This document shows positions 1 to 9,834 of a stretch of DNA of 64,000 nt, piece after piece; the first letter of the stretch is position 1; each line of letters starts with the position of its first letter. The position numbers were made by a program, and so were the translations under genes. The notes under the pieces are model-generated. The model had not been told where the DNA came from. It searched no databases and worked only from the letters and a program-made list of their open reading frames with translations. Source of the stretch: Trichaptum fuscoviolaceum (lineage: Eukaryota; Basidiomycota; Agaricomycetes; Hymenochaetales; Trichaptaceae); contig CAJSYZ010000008.1 of NCBI GenBank assembly GCA_910574455.1, positions 1,738,707 to 1,802,706 of the forward strand, given 5' to 3'.

Positions 1-756
1 CCACCTCGATTCCGCCCTAGGCGACAGTCCTCGATCCGTAGTCTTCAAATAACGAATCAACAGAAGGGTATAATTAGACCTGCGAAGATGACCTTACCAA
101 AGAAAGGCGAAGGCGAGTTTGGGAATGTCGCTATATTTTCAGCGCCCACACCTCAGTCGAATGCGTCTGACCTTCGTCAGAACCTTTCAGACGTTCAGCT
201 CCCTGGCTATGTCCAGAGCTTGATGGACGAATTGTCGCAAGAAACTGCTCCTCCACTTGACTTTAGGTTAGGAGAAAGCGAAGTCCTGACTTTCACGGAG
301 TCCGTACCACTGTCATCCATCCTCGAATCCCCTTCAACACCTTCAACTCCCAAGAAGGTCAGTTCGCAACTTCCGCCATTACCATCGACACCTACGGGAC
401 AAGGGAGAAAAAAGCGGTCGATATTTACTTTGCACCTTCCGATGCGTGCTGTACCCGGCTCCCCGTCGCGCAGCACGCTGGCAGCATCGTCCTCGTCAGT
501 CTCAGAAGCAGGAGATAACGGATCGCAGATCAAGCAAACGCGCAGCTCTCCCTTCAAATTGCGGAAGAAGGGACTTCCTTCCACCCAACTCAGAGACTTG
601 GCGCTCATGGGAGCAGCACCCGACGACATTCTAGACATGTCATCTGGAAGGGAAACACCAAAGCCAGCCCCTACGAGCCCTAGGAAAGGCAAAGTATCTG
701 GGCCTGTATCTGCTCTTCGGGAGGTACGAAGCAAATTATCGTTCTTTGGTCGGTGA
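1..756 (+). CDS. Hypothetical low-complexity Ser/Pro-rich protein, 5' end outside the window
   Basis: Frame 1 is open from base 1 to the TGA at 754-756, giving 251 residues. The first in-frame ATG is at 88, but the 29 codons before it contain no stop, so the gene probably starts or has an earlier exon to the left. I do not recognise a domain. The protein is rich in Ser, Pro and Thr (for example SPSTPSTPKK and GRETPKPAPTSPRKGK), with basic clusters near RKKRS and FKLRKKG and a C-terminal LSFFGR. This is the composition of a disordered phosphoprotein; SP/TP sites and basic patches could serve a nuclear or cytoskeletal regulator, which is inference. The 3' flank (757-880) is T-rich as expected for a terminator region. 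That it is coding is fairly sure; its function is not. Confidence 0.6.
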   Translation, partial: PPRFRPRRQSSIRSLQITNQQKGIIRPAKMTLPKKGEGEFGNVAIFSAPTPQSNASDLRQNLSDVQLPGYVQSLMDELSQETAPPLDFRLGESEVLTFTESVPLSSILESPSTPSTPKKVSSQLPPLPSTPTGQGRKKRSIFTLHLPMRAVPGSPSRSTLAASSSSVSEAGDNGSQIKQTRSSPFKLRKKGLPSTQLRDLALMGAAPDDILDMSSGRETPKPAPTSPRKGKVSGPVSALREVRSKLSFFGR

Positions 757-1344
757 TGTCCTCCTGTTTGTATTCTTTGTTCGCCATGAAGTCGTCTTTG
801 CTTTCTGTATGTTTACAACTGTGCTACCTCCTTCATGCATCTTCATTTCTATCAGCATGTCATCTTGGGACTATCATCTTTAGACACTTCTTATTTTGCA
901 TTTGCATTTGAATCCAAGCGCACGAACATATTTAATCGGTAGATCTTGTACCCATATACCGAGAGTTGTGACGAACAGAAGTGAGGCGATCCTTGAATTA
1001 TGATCCTTATCATGGCCTACAGTAATCTTGTCGACTGTCGACTTATTCCCTTTGAGACCCAAACCATTTGGAGCTCTTCTTGACCTCAACGAGTACTTCA
1101 AAAGCCGAGAACAGGCAGAGAACATTTATCCAGGAAGCAACGAGAGAAGGACAGAAATTTGCTTCCATCCGGGTTCTGATGATTAACATTGGCTCTCGAG
1201 TTAGGATTGACGTCTATAACTGAAGCTACTGTCGGAAGTGAGTTTAGTGGTCTCGAGTCTCCGAGTCTGCCAGTGGGTCATTTACCAGTGGTTGTCCTAC
1301 CTAAAGGATGAAACAACGTATCCAATCACTCCGTTGATGAATCA
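757..1344. other. Intergenic; outer edge of the left inverted arm
   Basis: No supported gene. Bases after about 1,200 still align weakly, in reverse complement, with 61,610-61,735 (shared blocks such as the stretch around 1,305-1,335), so the inverted homology fades out here rather than ending sharply. ORFs in this stretch are short and not supported by composition or homology. Confidence 0.5.
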
Positions 1345-3290
1345 ACGCGAAAAAAAGGGGTAACCTCGAGGACGGACTTTGAAATGCACAGGACAAGGAC
1401 AAGTACATCCTTTCGGACAGATGTAAACAAGGTAAAAACAGGACAGCACGGAACATCAAATGCAGCAGCCCAAGAGCGGTTTAACACGCCGCTTTCAGTC
1501 GCATTTCAGAGTGGGCGCTCAATCGATAACATCGATTTCTTTGAGAACAAGAGCACGGAGGCAATACGGTGCGAGTGGTGCGAGTCAAAGATTCAAAGAG
1601 GTCCTAGGAATGAGGGTCGCTTAAAGACTTTCTGATGGCGAGCCTCAGGGTGCGTACACTGCATAGTAGATAGGTGGCGAGAGGATAGGTGGCGTATTGT
1701 GGTTACTCATTCCGGTCTCAACCACGACGAGAACAAGTCGAGACACATGCAACGTGACCTGCTGCCCAGCCACCTCTCGAAAGGCATAAAAGGACGATCC
1801 CAGCACGACTCCACTCCAGCTCATCTTGACCAGCATCCACCACCACCGACACTCGACACAGTCGCCCGCCATGTCGCAGCGACTCTTCCTCTGGGCTTCT
1901 ACTATGGATGGCTAGCAGTCCACAGTCCACGACGTCAATGACCCTCTTGCCCTCGCAGCTCTTAGGGATGGTATGGTGCCACCGCGCTTTCCTCTCTGAG
2001 ACTCACGTTCCTGGCGCGGCTGGGACGTGGGATGTAAGCCGAACGTAACTGGTCGACAGGACATATGTGGCTAGCAGCTTCCAGGAGCCCTTCATCCAAG
2101 TGAGTACACTCCGTCCATATACGCCAATGGCCCTCCGATACCCGCAGCTCGTGAGGGAGAATCCACCGACTCCCCGCGCAAAACCCTGCTGTAATCGCAG
2201 TGAGCGTCAGTCGGTCATCGCGGTCGGCAGAACAGCGAGTGTTGCCACTTGGTGCGCCCTCCCCGTTCGTTCATACACGCATGACGCCTTCGGCCCATGG
2301 CAGTACAGCAACATGCTGTACTCGCTCCGGTCGTTTAGACAGGTGTTCCTCTGCGTCACGGCGGCGCGAGGGCGGTAAGGCTGACGAGTTGTGCTGGTCA
2401 CACTCCGGTGCCAGCCACTTTCGTGGAGACGTGTGCCTCAAGCTACGTGTGCCTCAAGATTATGACATGCGTGCTTCAAGATTCTGTTGCGCGAGAGGCG
2501 CCCATCATCTTTCCATCTCGTTTCTTGTATCGTTCTCCCTGGATGGCGGTGGCAGCAAGTCCGACTCTTGCTGTCGGGATTGTTAAGTGGCGGTTGCGGG
2601 GAAACCAACACGTCCACCTGCGCCAACAACTCCTTTGGGTGCCGGTTATCCCCCCAAATAGGCGCAGGCGTACATCCCCATCCTCCCTTCAACGGGCATG
2701 GCGTAGATTTTGTGTATGGACAGTGTAGTATAAAGTGCACCCTGGATGGCGGTGGCAGCGAGTCCAATACTCGCTGTCGGGATGGTTTAGTGGCGGTCTT
2801 GGGGCGACCAAGGCCGTCCTCCTGCGACCAGCAAGACCCAGATGGGCAAGTTCGGATGCTGGTTATCCCCCCGAACGTGGCGCAGGTTTTCATCCACATC
2901 CTCCCTTCAATGGGCGAGGGATATCCAGGAATATACGCTTTTATCCTGGTCATTTTGACGTGTGTGCGTTAAGTCCGAATCCCTGAGCAAGCCAATATAT
3001 TCGACTCGTTGCATGAGTTGCAGTCTGTAAGTCAAGGATTTTTGAGGCAGAATCTGGAAGCAGATGTTAAATCAGCGATTTTTCTCAGATGTTGCTGCAG
3101 AATGGAAGGGGATCCTGCGACGGGTTAACCACCAACTACACTCACCCTCTCTGGCTCGAGGTCAACGATAACATTCGTCTATGTCACTCTATAGACCAGG
3201 CAATGAAGATCCTGTTTCTTCGAACTGTCGAAACACCAGGTTCTTGCGCCAGGAGGACAAGTAGGAATTGACTTATAGGAGTCCAGGACC
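1345..3290 (+). repeat. Dispersed repeat copy R1 (2-kb family, unclassified)
   Basis: Copies R2 (45,795-47,760) and R3 (59,640-61,610) match it in reverse complement. R2 and R3 resemble each other more closely than either resembles R1. Shared landmarks are a tandemly doubled GC-rich unit (about 2,540-2,700 and 2,740-2,925, each running from CCTGGATGGCGGTGGCAGC to a CATCCTCCCTTCAA-type end) and short direct repeats of GTGCCTCAAG near 2,430-2,480. A block of several hundred bases around 1,930-2,400 is also found in R4 and R5. No ORF is conserved among the copies, and I see no transposase, reverse transcriptase or clear terminal inverted repeat. It could be a solo LTR or other non-autonomous element; neither target-site duplications nor termini could be fixed. 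Confidence 0.75.
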
Positions 3291-4755
3291 ATGTTGCGAA
3301 GAAATCCTACGACAGTTTCTTTCGCCAGTTTGCAGTCAGGGCTTGAACCATTACGAGAGTGTATTCTTGCCAATCCTAAGCACCAGAATTGGGCCGATAC
3401 ATGATGGTGGGCGGGATGTGACCTTCTACGCTGCGTTGCCGGACAGAAGAAGAGGTGTTGTCTGGCATCGGCGAAGAGACATGTGGGAATAAGCGTTGCG
3501 TGCACCATTGGCTACCAAGCGAATTGTTAGTAAACGATGTTTCTATGTCACTTCATCTCAACTATGTCGACTTGAACAAAACACGCCCAACAATACAGCC
3601 TTATAGGTAATACCAGCATCGGCCAAGTGGCGTTTTCTCCAGTTGATGGACTAAGGTGGGATGACTGGCACTATGTTCTGTCACAAACTAAATAGATGTG
3701 CGTGATCCTCATGGGCTTTCGAACTTGATGGGCTTAAGTTTTGCACAGGCTCCATGACGGATTCCAATAGACTCTACTCAAGCTAGCAACGTCGACCCGA
3801 GCTTTTTGGGACTCGTTGTCGCATCTCCAACGCTACCGAAAGAGGCACCGAACCAGCACTCCCTGAAATGAGCTGCAACGTGGCGAGTTTCAGGAATGCA
3901 GTGGTCAGTGCAACACTGTGAGTTTCAAATAGTATGTCAGTCTGGATAATTTGTGTTTGGATTGATATTAGGACATAATAGAACCGCTAGTGCCGACGAT
4001 GACGAGCGCTCCCTCAAGAAACGTCGCATGAAGAGGCTTGAATTCCCAGTGTTTTTACCTGTCATCAATGGCCGGAGAAGGAATGATTGTGCCCGATTGT
4101 AATCCATGTGTGCGCTAAAGCTTTATGGAAAGCTTTGAATAACGTATGTTCAGACTTTACTCAATCTCGTCACCAGTTCTCCTCTAAACCTTGTTTAGAC
4201 AGATGCAGATACTATAGACTACTAAATTAATGTCATTCACACGATTTTATGTAGTCTTCTGGAGATGCTGATCGAAGGACTGCTTTAAAGCCGCATAAGC
4301 ATTCTGCGCTGTCTGATGATCAAGGCAACAATGACAAAGTGCGTTTCAACTAGGTTTTGTAGCAGCCATTCGGAGAACTATAAATCCGTAATGCGACAAG
4401 AAGCAACAGTGCTCACATGGTCTATTCTTTACATGGTCAATGTACTACGTTGCTTGCAAAGGTACGACACTTTTCGGCATATAATGAGCTCAACGACTTC
4501 TGATCAGCATTCCCAAACACTTGATATCAGATTGTCTCTAGTTTTCGTGATGGGTGTTGCCATTGAGCACTCTCCGAGTCACCGGAGGGAGCGATGTTGC
4601 CTATTCTCATAGTGAGAGACCGATCATCGCTGTGTCTCACTATAAAGCCAAGTTGAACAAGTTTTCGTACGGAGCAGTCCTGCATCCTTAAAACAGGTTG
4701 TATCTCATCCCTTTCGTATTCTTCGTGATACTGTCCTTTTCGCTCATTTGAGCTC
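3291..4755. other. Arm sequence upstream of STE3 without a supported gene
   Basis: The stretch aligns in reverse complement with about 58,455-59,640, with many indels. Short ORFs here (for example 4,316-4,612) do not keep frame in the other arm and look like promoter or 5' flank of the receptor gene. I searched both strands for a short ORF ending in a prenylation CaaX box, as expected of a pheromone precursor, and found none that convinced me. A reading frame near 3,890-4,130 on the minus strand has protein-like hydrophobic runs but is broken in both arms and may be a gene relic. Confidence 0.4.
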
Positions 4756-6234
4756 ATGGATCCAACGTATCCTCTTGTGCCGGTCGTGAACTTCTTATCG
4801 TGTATTCTCGTCTGCCTTCCGCTTTTCTCCACCGCGCTTTACTCGGGATCTTGGAATATTTCTCTAGCCGTGTTCACTATCTGGACTGCTGTAGAATGCA
4901 TAACTTCGGGTGTCAACGCTATCATCTGGTCTGACAACGTCGATAATGTTGCTCCGATTTGGTGTGATATTAGTGAGCTCATTGGATCTTCTGCCTATAC
5001 GTCGAAAGGATACTTGGAAGGCTTACTTGTAATACAGCAACTCACATTGACTTTGCGTCTGTGATCGCAATGCGTGCTTGTACGTTCACTATAACGCGTT
5101 CTTTATACCATATCACTCTTGGTGAACAGAACTATGGTGTTAATGCAAGTACTTCAAAATTTGTACGCACATAAATGCTATCTGACCCAGTCGACACTTA
5201 TAGAAGCGCAAAAAAATCATCTCGGACCTTGGATGGACGATGGGACTGCCAATCCTCACAGCGCTGCTATGTAAGTCCTGCACTACTGCTTTAAACTCCT
5301 AGTCATGACTCACACAATCAGACTATATTGTCCAGGAGAATCGCTATCAGATATTTGAAGATGAAGGATGTACTGATGCTTCGGATATGAATGGCGTCAC
5401 TATCCTTCTCTTCGAAGCCCCAAATGTGATATTACCTATGATATCTGCGCTGTTCTACTGTCGTAAGCAACGTGATCTTTCAATGACTGAGACACATAAC
5501 CGACCCCTTTCGAAACAGCTCATATCTTTTGGAAGGGCTACAAACGAAGGGATGCTATCAGTACAATGCTGTCAGCCGATCCGACTATGTCGCGCAGCGT
5601 GTACTACCGGGTCATGATTCTCGGATGCGTTGATGCAATATTGACACTTCCAATTAGCATATTCATGCTTGCTACGGATATCATCCCCCTACCGGACACG
5701 TTTTACCCAGGCTGGAGAAAAGAGCACTCCGGTTTCTCAACTATTCCTACCACCCGTGCTAGTGAATGGAGTAAGGATACAATGTCTACGCTCAGTGTCA
5801 AATGGGACTTGTGGGTCAACCCATTTGTAGCCATCTCCGTGTTCGTGCTTCTTGGTCTCACCCGAGAAGCTCGTGCGACATATAGAAGATTGTTTTGGAG
5901 GGTTATGAGACCACTGGGTATTAAAGAGCCACCTGCTCAGATTTTCGTGACTTCAGAAATGAGGTTCGGGACAGTCGGTGGTAGGGGTGTAACCTTCAAT
6001 GACTCCAGGTGGGTTCATACGTACCATTTATAAGATATACCGCAAATGTCTGTACTTACTTGTTTGACTAGTTTTATTACCGACGAAAGCTTGCATACAG
6101 GAACTTCGCGTTCGGAGTCTGGCAGCATCAAGGTCTTCTCTCTATTACCAGGAATTGAAGACGGACATGTCCTACGTGATGACGAGCGCACAAGAGGAGA
6201 GCAGAAGAACGTACAATTGAAGGACGAGGCGTGA
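4756..6234 (+). CDS. STE3: STE3-type (B mating-type) pheromone receptor, GPCR
   Basis: Seven-transmembrane receptor of the fungal STE3 (class D) family, which binds farnesylated peptide pheromones at the plasma membrane and signals through a G protein. Family landmarks: N-terminus MDPTYPLVPVVNF, then an AIIW and PIWCDI motif after TM2, FTITRSLYHI in TM3, the YIVQENRYQIFEDEGC stretch, and SRSVYYRVMILGC before TM6. My model has six exons: 4756-4972, 5038-5138, 5204-5270, 5322-5462, 5519-6008 and 6072-6234. They sum to 1,179 bases, 392 residues. The 5,138/5,204 junction is the least sure. The tail after TM7 is short for the family, which often has a long cytoplasmic tail. The right arm keeps only the first codons. 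It could be a mating receptor or a non-mating paralogue; the sequence alone does not decide. Confidence 0.9.
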
Positions 6235-6420
6235 TTCATAGCTTGATGTCTGTTAAGGGTAACGTTTATATGTACTGCTTACTACTCATTTGCCTGTGAC
6301 AGTAATTGCACGCTTTAGCCCAATTAACTGTATTCTGTGTGGAATTCTTCGTCTTAAACTAAGTTCGATTGTGCGAATGAAAGCAAGAAGAAGGAAGTGT
6401 TTTCCGGTGAGCAAATGCCA

Positions 6421-7359
6421 CTAGAAGTGCTTAATAAATTCCAATAAAGCGTAATACAAACAGACGGCTAATACACCTATCATCAAGCAATGTCGCAACG
6501 CCCACAAGGCGTCATTGTGATAAAACTTGAGGTATGCCTTCCAGGAAACTCTACGCCCTTCCCTTGTTCGCAAAGCAGGAAAGATTATCGACCATGGCTC
6601 GTTGTATGCTCTAAGGGTGCGTTCGTGTTCGAAATTCACCTTGTAGTCGAGGTATGCGGCATACAAGCGCGGCGTGAAGAACCAGTGGAATGCGTATCGC
6701 ATATGAAGCCATTCGATGTCAATCTCCGTGAAGCACGAAAGAGCGCGCATCCAAAAAGGCGGAACCTTCGTGAGGTATAGCACGGGAAAGATGCATATCA
6801 TGTCGACGAACGCATTGACCGGTCGACTACATAAACTTGCTCCTCGCAATGGCGGTGCCCTTTTATCGTGAGCTTTCGTGCATTCTGAGGTCTCGTTCTT
6901 GAAGGGCTTCGAAGGAAGAGAGGCAAAGTAGCGAAGTCGGTCACTGTCTATGGCGCCGTTGGCAAATATGCCAAACTCTGGCCGTTCTCTCCAGTCGTGT
7001 CGCGTGTCGAATGGCCACCAAGACGGGCAAGTTTCTTTCGGATCGACTGGTACCCATGCTACGCCACGAGCCCAGTATTTCCAATATTTCATCCAAAGGC
7101 GATCATATACTCCGGGACTGAATGGATACTAGGCAACACTGTCAGCAAGAGCCTGGTCCCGAAAGGTAAATGATTTGGCACTTACATATGTATTAAGCTC
7201 GCTAGGGTCAATGTATTTTGTGTTATTTTCATTACTGACGGTCTTGTCAGAAGATTCACTGATAGTCGGGCTCGGATGAAGCTCGTTTAAAGTGGATGAG
7301 GACATGTTGAAGGCGGTGTAGATACTCGTAGGCCTAGCTTTGGCCTGAGCGCTTTGCAT
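6421..7359 (-). CDS. Unrecognised fungal protein with a C-terminal membrane anchor
   Basis: Two exons, 7359-7186 and 7128-6421, joined at a TAG acceptor, encode 293 residues. I do not recognise a family. The N-terminal 58 residues are Ser/Asn-rich and polar. The second exon is Trp- and Tyr-rich (LWMKYWKYWARGVAWVPVD), has a hydrophobic segment near PVNAFVDMICIFPVLYL, and ends in a likely transmembrane helix (CLMIGVLAVCLYYALLEF) with a short KHF tail. I chose the ATG at 7359 because the other arm has the equivalent ATG (57,925), whereas the upstream in-frame ATG at 7410 falls out of frame there. It is tail-to-tail with STE3, 186 bp apart. The right-arm copy is a pseudogene. An enzyme function is not excluded. 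Confidence 0.72.
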
Positions 7360-7410
7360 CGCTACAAAAGGTGATGCTTGTCGACACAGTGCTTTTAACC
7401 ACTTGCGCAT

Positions 7411-7784
7411 GTTGTGGTTGCCTCAAACCACAAAGACTATCCGAGAGTGAGCCACCTGCCGATGAGCCATTGAGATAGTGAGGTTAACCACAGAAAACAA
7501 TTAATATGTAAGCACCCCGCCATTGTAAGTTGGGAGACATAGCAGTGCAGCTGTTGCCGAAACAAAGTACACGATAGACAAATGTGCCAGTTGTGGGTGT
7601 AACGATTCACGAACGAGTGAGTATGATATGTTGCGTGAGAATCATGAAAACGGCAATCATCATGATCGACACGGGAGAAGCCGGAATACTACACTCATTG
7701 ATGTGTGAGGGCGACTTCTACAGCGCAGTCCGCAAGAAATGAACGGAGGTTCGAGAAGGAATCCATCTAAAATAAGGGGCGTAA
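7411..7784. other. Intergenic, no gene seen
   Basis: Matches 57,504-57,880 in reverse complement. It has a possible promoter role for the minus-strand gene to the left. No CaaX-terminated small ORF was found on either strand. Confidence 0.4.
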
Positions 7785-8204
7785 CTAATGAGAAAATAAG
7801 CAACCACAACTATTAGGCAATATCCATCCCACAAAAGACCGCTTTGGTGCATATTCCGTTAGTTTTGTATATGCGTGGTGAGTCTGTGCGCTCCTTCGCC
7901 TAGAAGGCTGTCCATCCCCCAAATATACAAAATAGGGTCGCCTCGAGACAATAGAAACTGAATGGAGGAATACAAGGACAAGAGGTCCAGTTTGGCAAAC
8001 TGTAAACAAGTCACAAACAAGCCAGCATGCAACGTCAAGCCACAGGTGGTTTAGCGCACCCGATCCAGTCAAGGTCGATACTCCGCCGACGACGAGGTCC
8101 ATATCGATTGGATCGATAGTCTCTTGGACAATAGCATGAGGCCGAGGTGGACCTACTCCTTTCAGCCAAGGCTGCGTTTCTGCCTGCAGGATTTCTGATG
8201 GCAA
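7785..8204 (-). other. ORF of uncertain coding status, also present in the other arm
   Basis: A 139-codon minus-strand ORF beginning MPSEILQAETQPWLKG. The right-arm equivalent (57,087-57,467) keeps the frame for about 105 codons with mostly conservative changes and then diverges after an indel. The middle contains PIDMDLVVGGVSTLTGSG and hydrophobic runs. I recognise no domain, and the general identity of the arms makes conservation weak evidence. It may be the relic of a gene cut by the adjacent repeat R4, or chance. Confidence 0.25.
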
Positions 8205-8339
8205 TCTTGGACCTTCATTTCAGATATGTGGCGAGCAATGGGCCGCGTCAGTGGTAGGAGTAATTAGCCCCATTTTAGTCTTGCACAGGATTAGAGCAAA
8301 TGGATGGCCACAGCGTGTCCAGGGAGATAAGCATCGTCC

Positions 8340-9460
8340 AAAAATTATATAAGGTCAAGCTTGACGGGCCTTCTCCCTTCAACAGCTCGCCAACAGCCAC
8401 CACCGACTACACACGACATCGGCTTGGTCGTCGAGCATGGCATGGCGTCCTAGCCCTGCTCTTTTTTCCCCCTAGGGCTCCCACTATGGCGTAGCCAGCC
8501 GTCCACAGTCCGCGACGTCAATGGCCCTCTTACCCTCGCCGCTCTTGAGGGGAACGTGGCGCCATCCTCCTCAAGACTCACGTCCCGGTACCGCTGGGAC
8601 GTGGGATGTAAGCCGAACGTAACTGGTCGACGGGACACAACAAGTGGCGCGCTGAGCTTCCCGGAAGCCCTAGTATTCTAGCCCTGATCCAAGTGAGTAA
8701 CGTTCACCGTCCATTCTACGCCAATGGCCCTCCGATCCCGCAGCTCGTGTGGGAGGGACAGATAACTGACTCCCCGCGCAAAACCCCACCGGCTGGTCCG
8801 GAGGGAGCGTAAGTCGGTCATCGCAGCCGGCAGGACGGCGGCGCTGCTCGCTTGGTGCGCCCTGCCCGTTCGTTTATATTATACGCATGACGCCTTCGGC
8901 CCATGGCGGCGCATCCCGTTGAGGTTGCGTTCGCTCCGGCCGTTTAGACAGGTGTGTCCTCTGCGTCACGGCGGTGCGAGGGCGGAAAGGCCGACGAGCG
9001 ATACTGGGCAAAGAGCCCATTGTACGCTCCGGTGCTAGCCATCTAACATGGCGATGTGTGCCTCAAAGGTGTGCCTCAAGCTAGTGTGCCTCAAGTTTCT
9101 TATGTTTCAAGACTTACAAGATGTGTTACGTTCAAGGTAGTGACTTGGTGTGCTTCAAGTTCTGCGTTCTTCTAGGCTATCGTCTCCTGCATTCTCTCCT
9201 TGTGTGTCTGCCGACGCTCTAGACGACTCTGGGCTGGTAGAGTAGACACCATGTACATAGTCCCTGGATGGTGGTGGTGGGCGAGTCCAAGACTCGTTCT
9301 GCCGGGATGGTTTAGTGGCGGCTGCGGGGCAACCAACGCCGCCCCCTGCGACCAGCAAGACCCAGAGAGGTCAGTTCGGGTGCCGGTTATCCCCCCGAAC
9401 GCTGGCCAGGTTTACATCCACATCCTCCCTTCAATGGGCGAGGGAAATGCCAAATATATA
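8340..9460 (+). repeat. Dispersed repeat copy R4, related to R1
   Basis: Bases 8,500-9,030 align with 1,925-2,400 of R1 (shared block GACGTGGGATGTAAGCCGAA near 8,596), and 9,260-9,445 matches one unit of the sub-repeat that is doubled in R1. GTGCCTCAAG-type short repeats lie at about 9,055-9,095. The inverted partner is R5 at 55,825-56,960. R4 and R5 belong to the inverted arms, while R1 is a more distant family member. No conserved ORF. On the plus strand a TATATAAGG at 8,346 is followed by a pyrimidine/CA-rich start-site-like stretch, so the unit may carry promoter sequence. Confidence 0.7.
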
Positions 9461-9834
9461 TGATTTTCTGACTGTGAAGCTATTGGTGTGATTTGAATTT
9501 CTTTCGTGTATGGTTCTTTGCTTCGGCGAGCCATTGACATGGTACCCTTCGCTTCATCGACCTTCACACTACGCCGGCTTTTCATTGGATCTCTGAGTGC
9601 TGCAGTAGCCTATGGAGCCAGTGAAGCGTCCGAAGTAGACGAGAAGTGGGGACTGAGTATGTGGGGTCCGCAAGATCGACAGTTCGCGAACTAGACTTTT
9701 TCAGAAGAAGTCATGCCGGATATTTGCAGAGACCGAGTGGACTTCAAGAAGAAAGAGCTGTTCGTCGATATTAATGTGAGGTAACATACAAGACGCACAA
9801 TTTTAAAAGACTGAGTAGATATAATGCAAGAGCT
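9461..9834. other. 3' flank of the AMACR-like gene
   Basis: No supported gene. A 62-codon plus-strand ORF (9,506-9,694) is not kept in the other arm and is rejected. The segment matches 55,468-55,824. Confidence 0.45.

Noticed and set aside
2487..2972. 161-codon and overlapping ORFs within repeat R1, with equivalents in R2 and R3
   Set aside because: The frames are not kept among copies, composition follows the tandem sub-repeat, and no domain is visible. Treated as repeat DNA.
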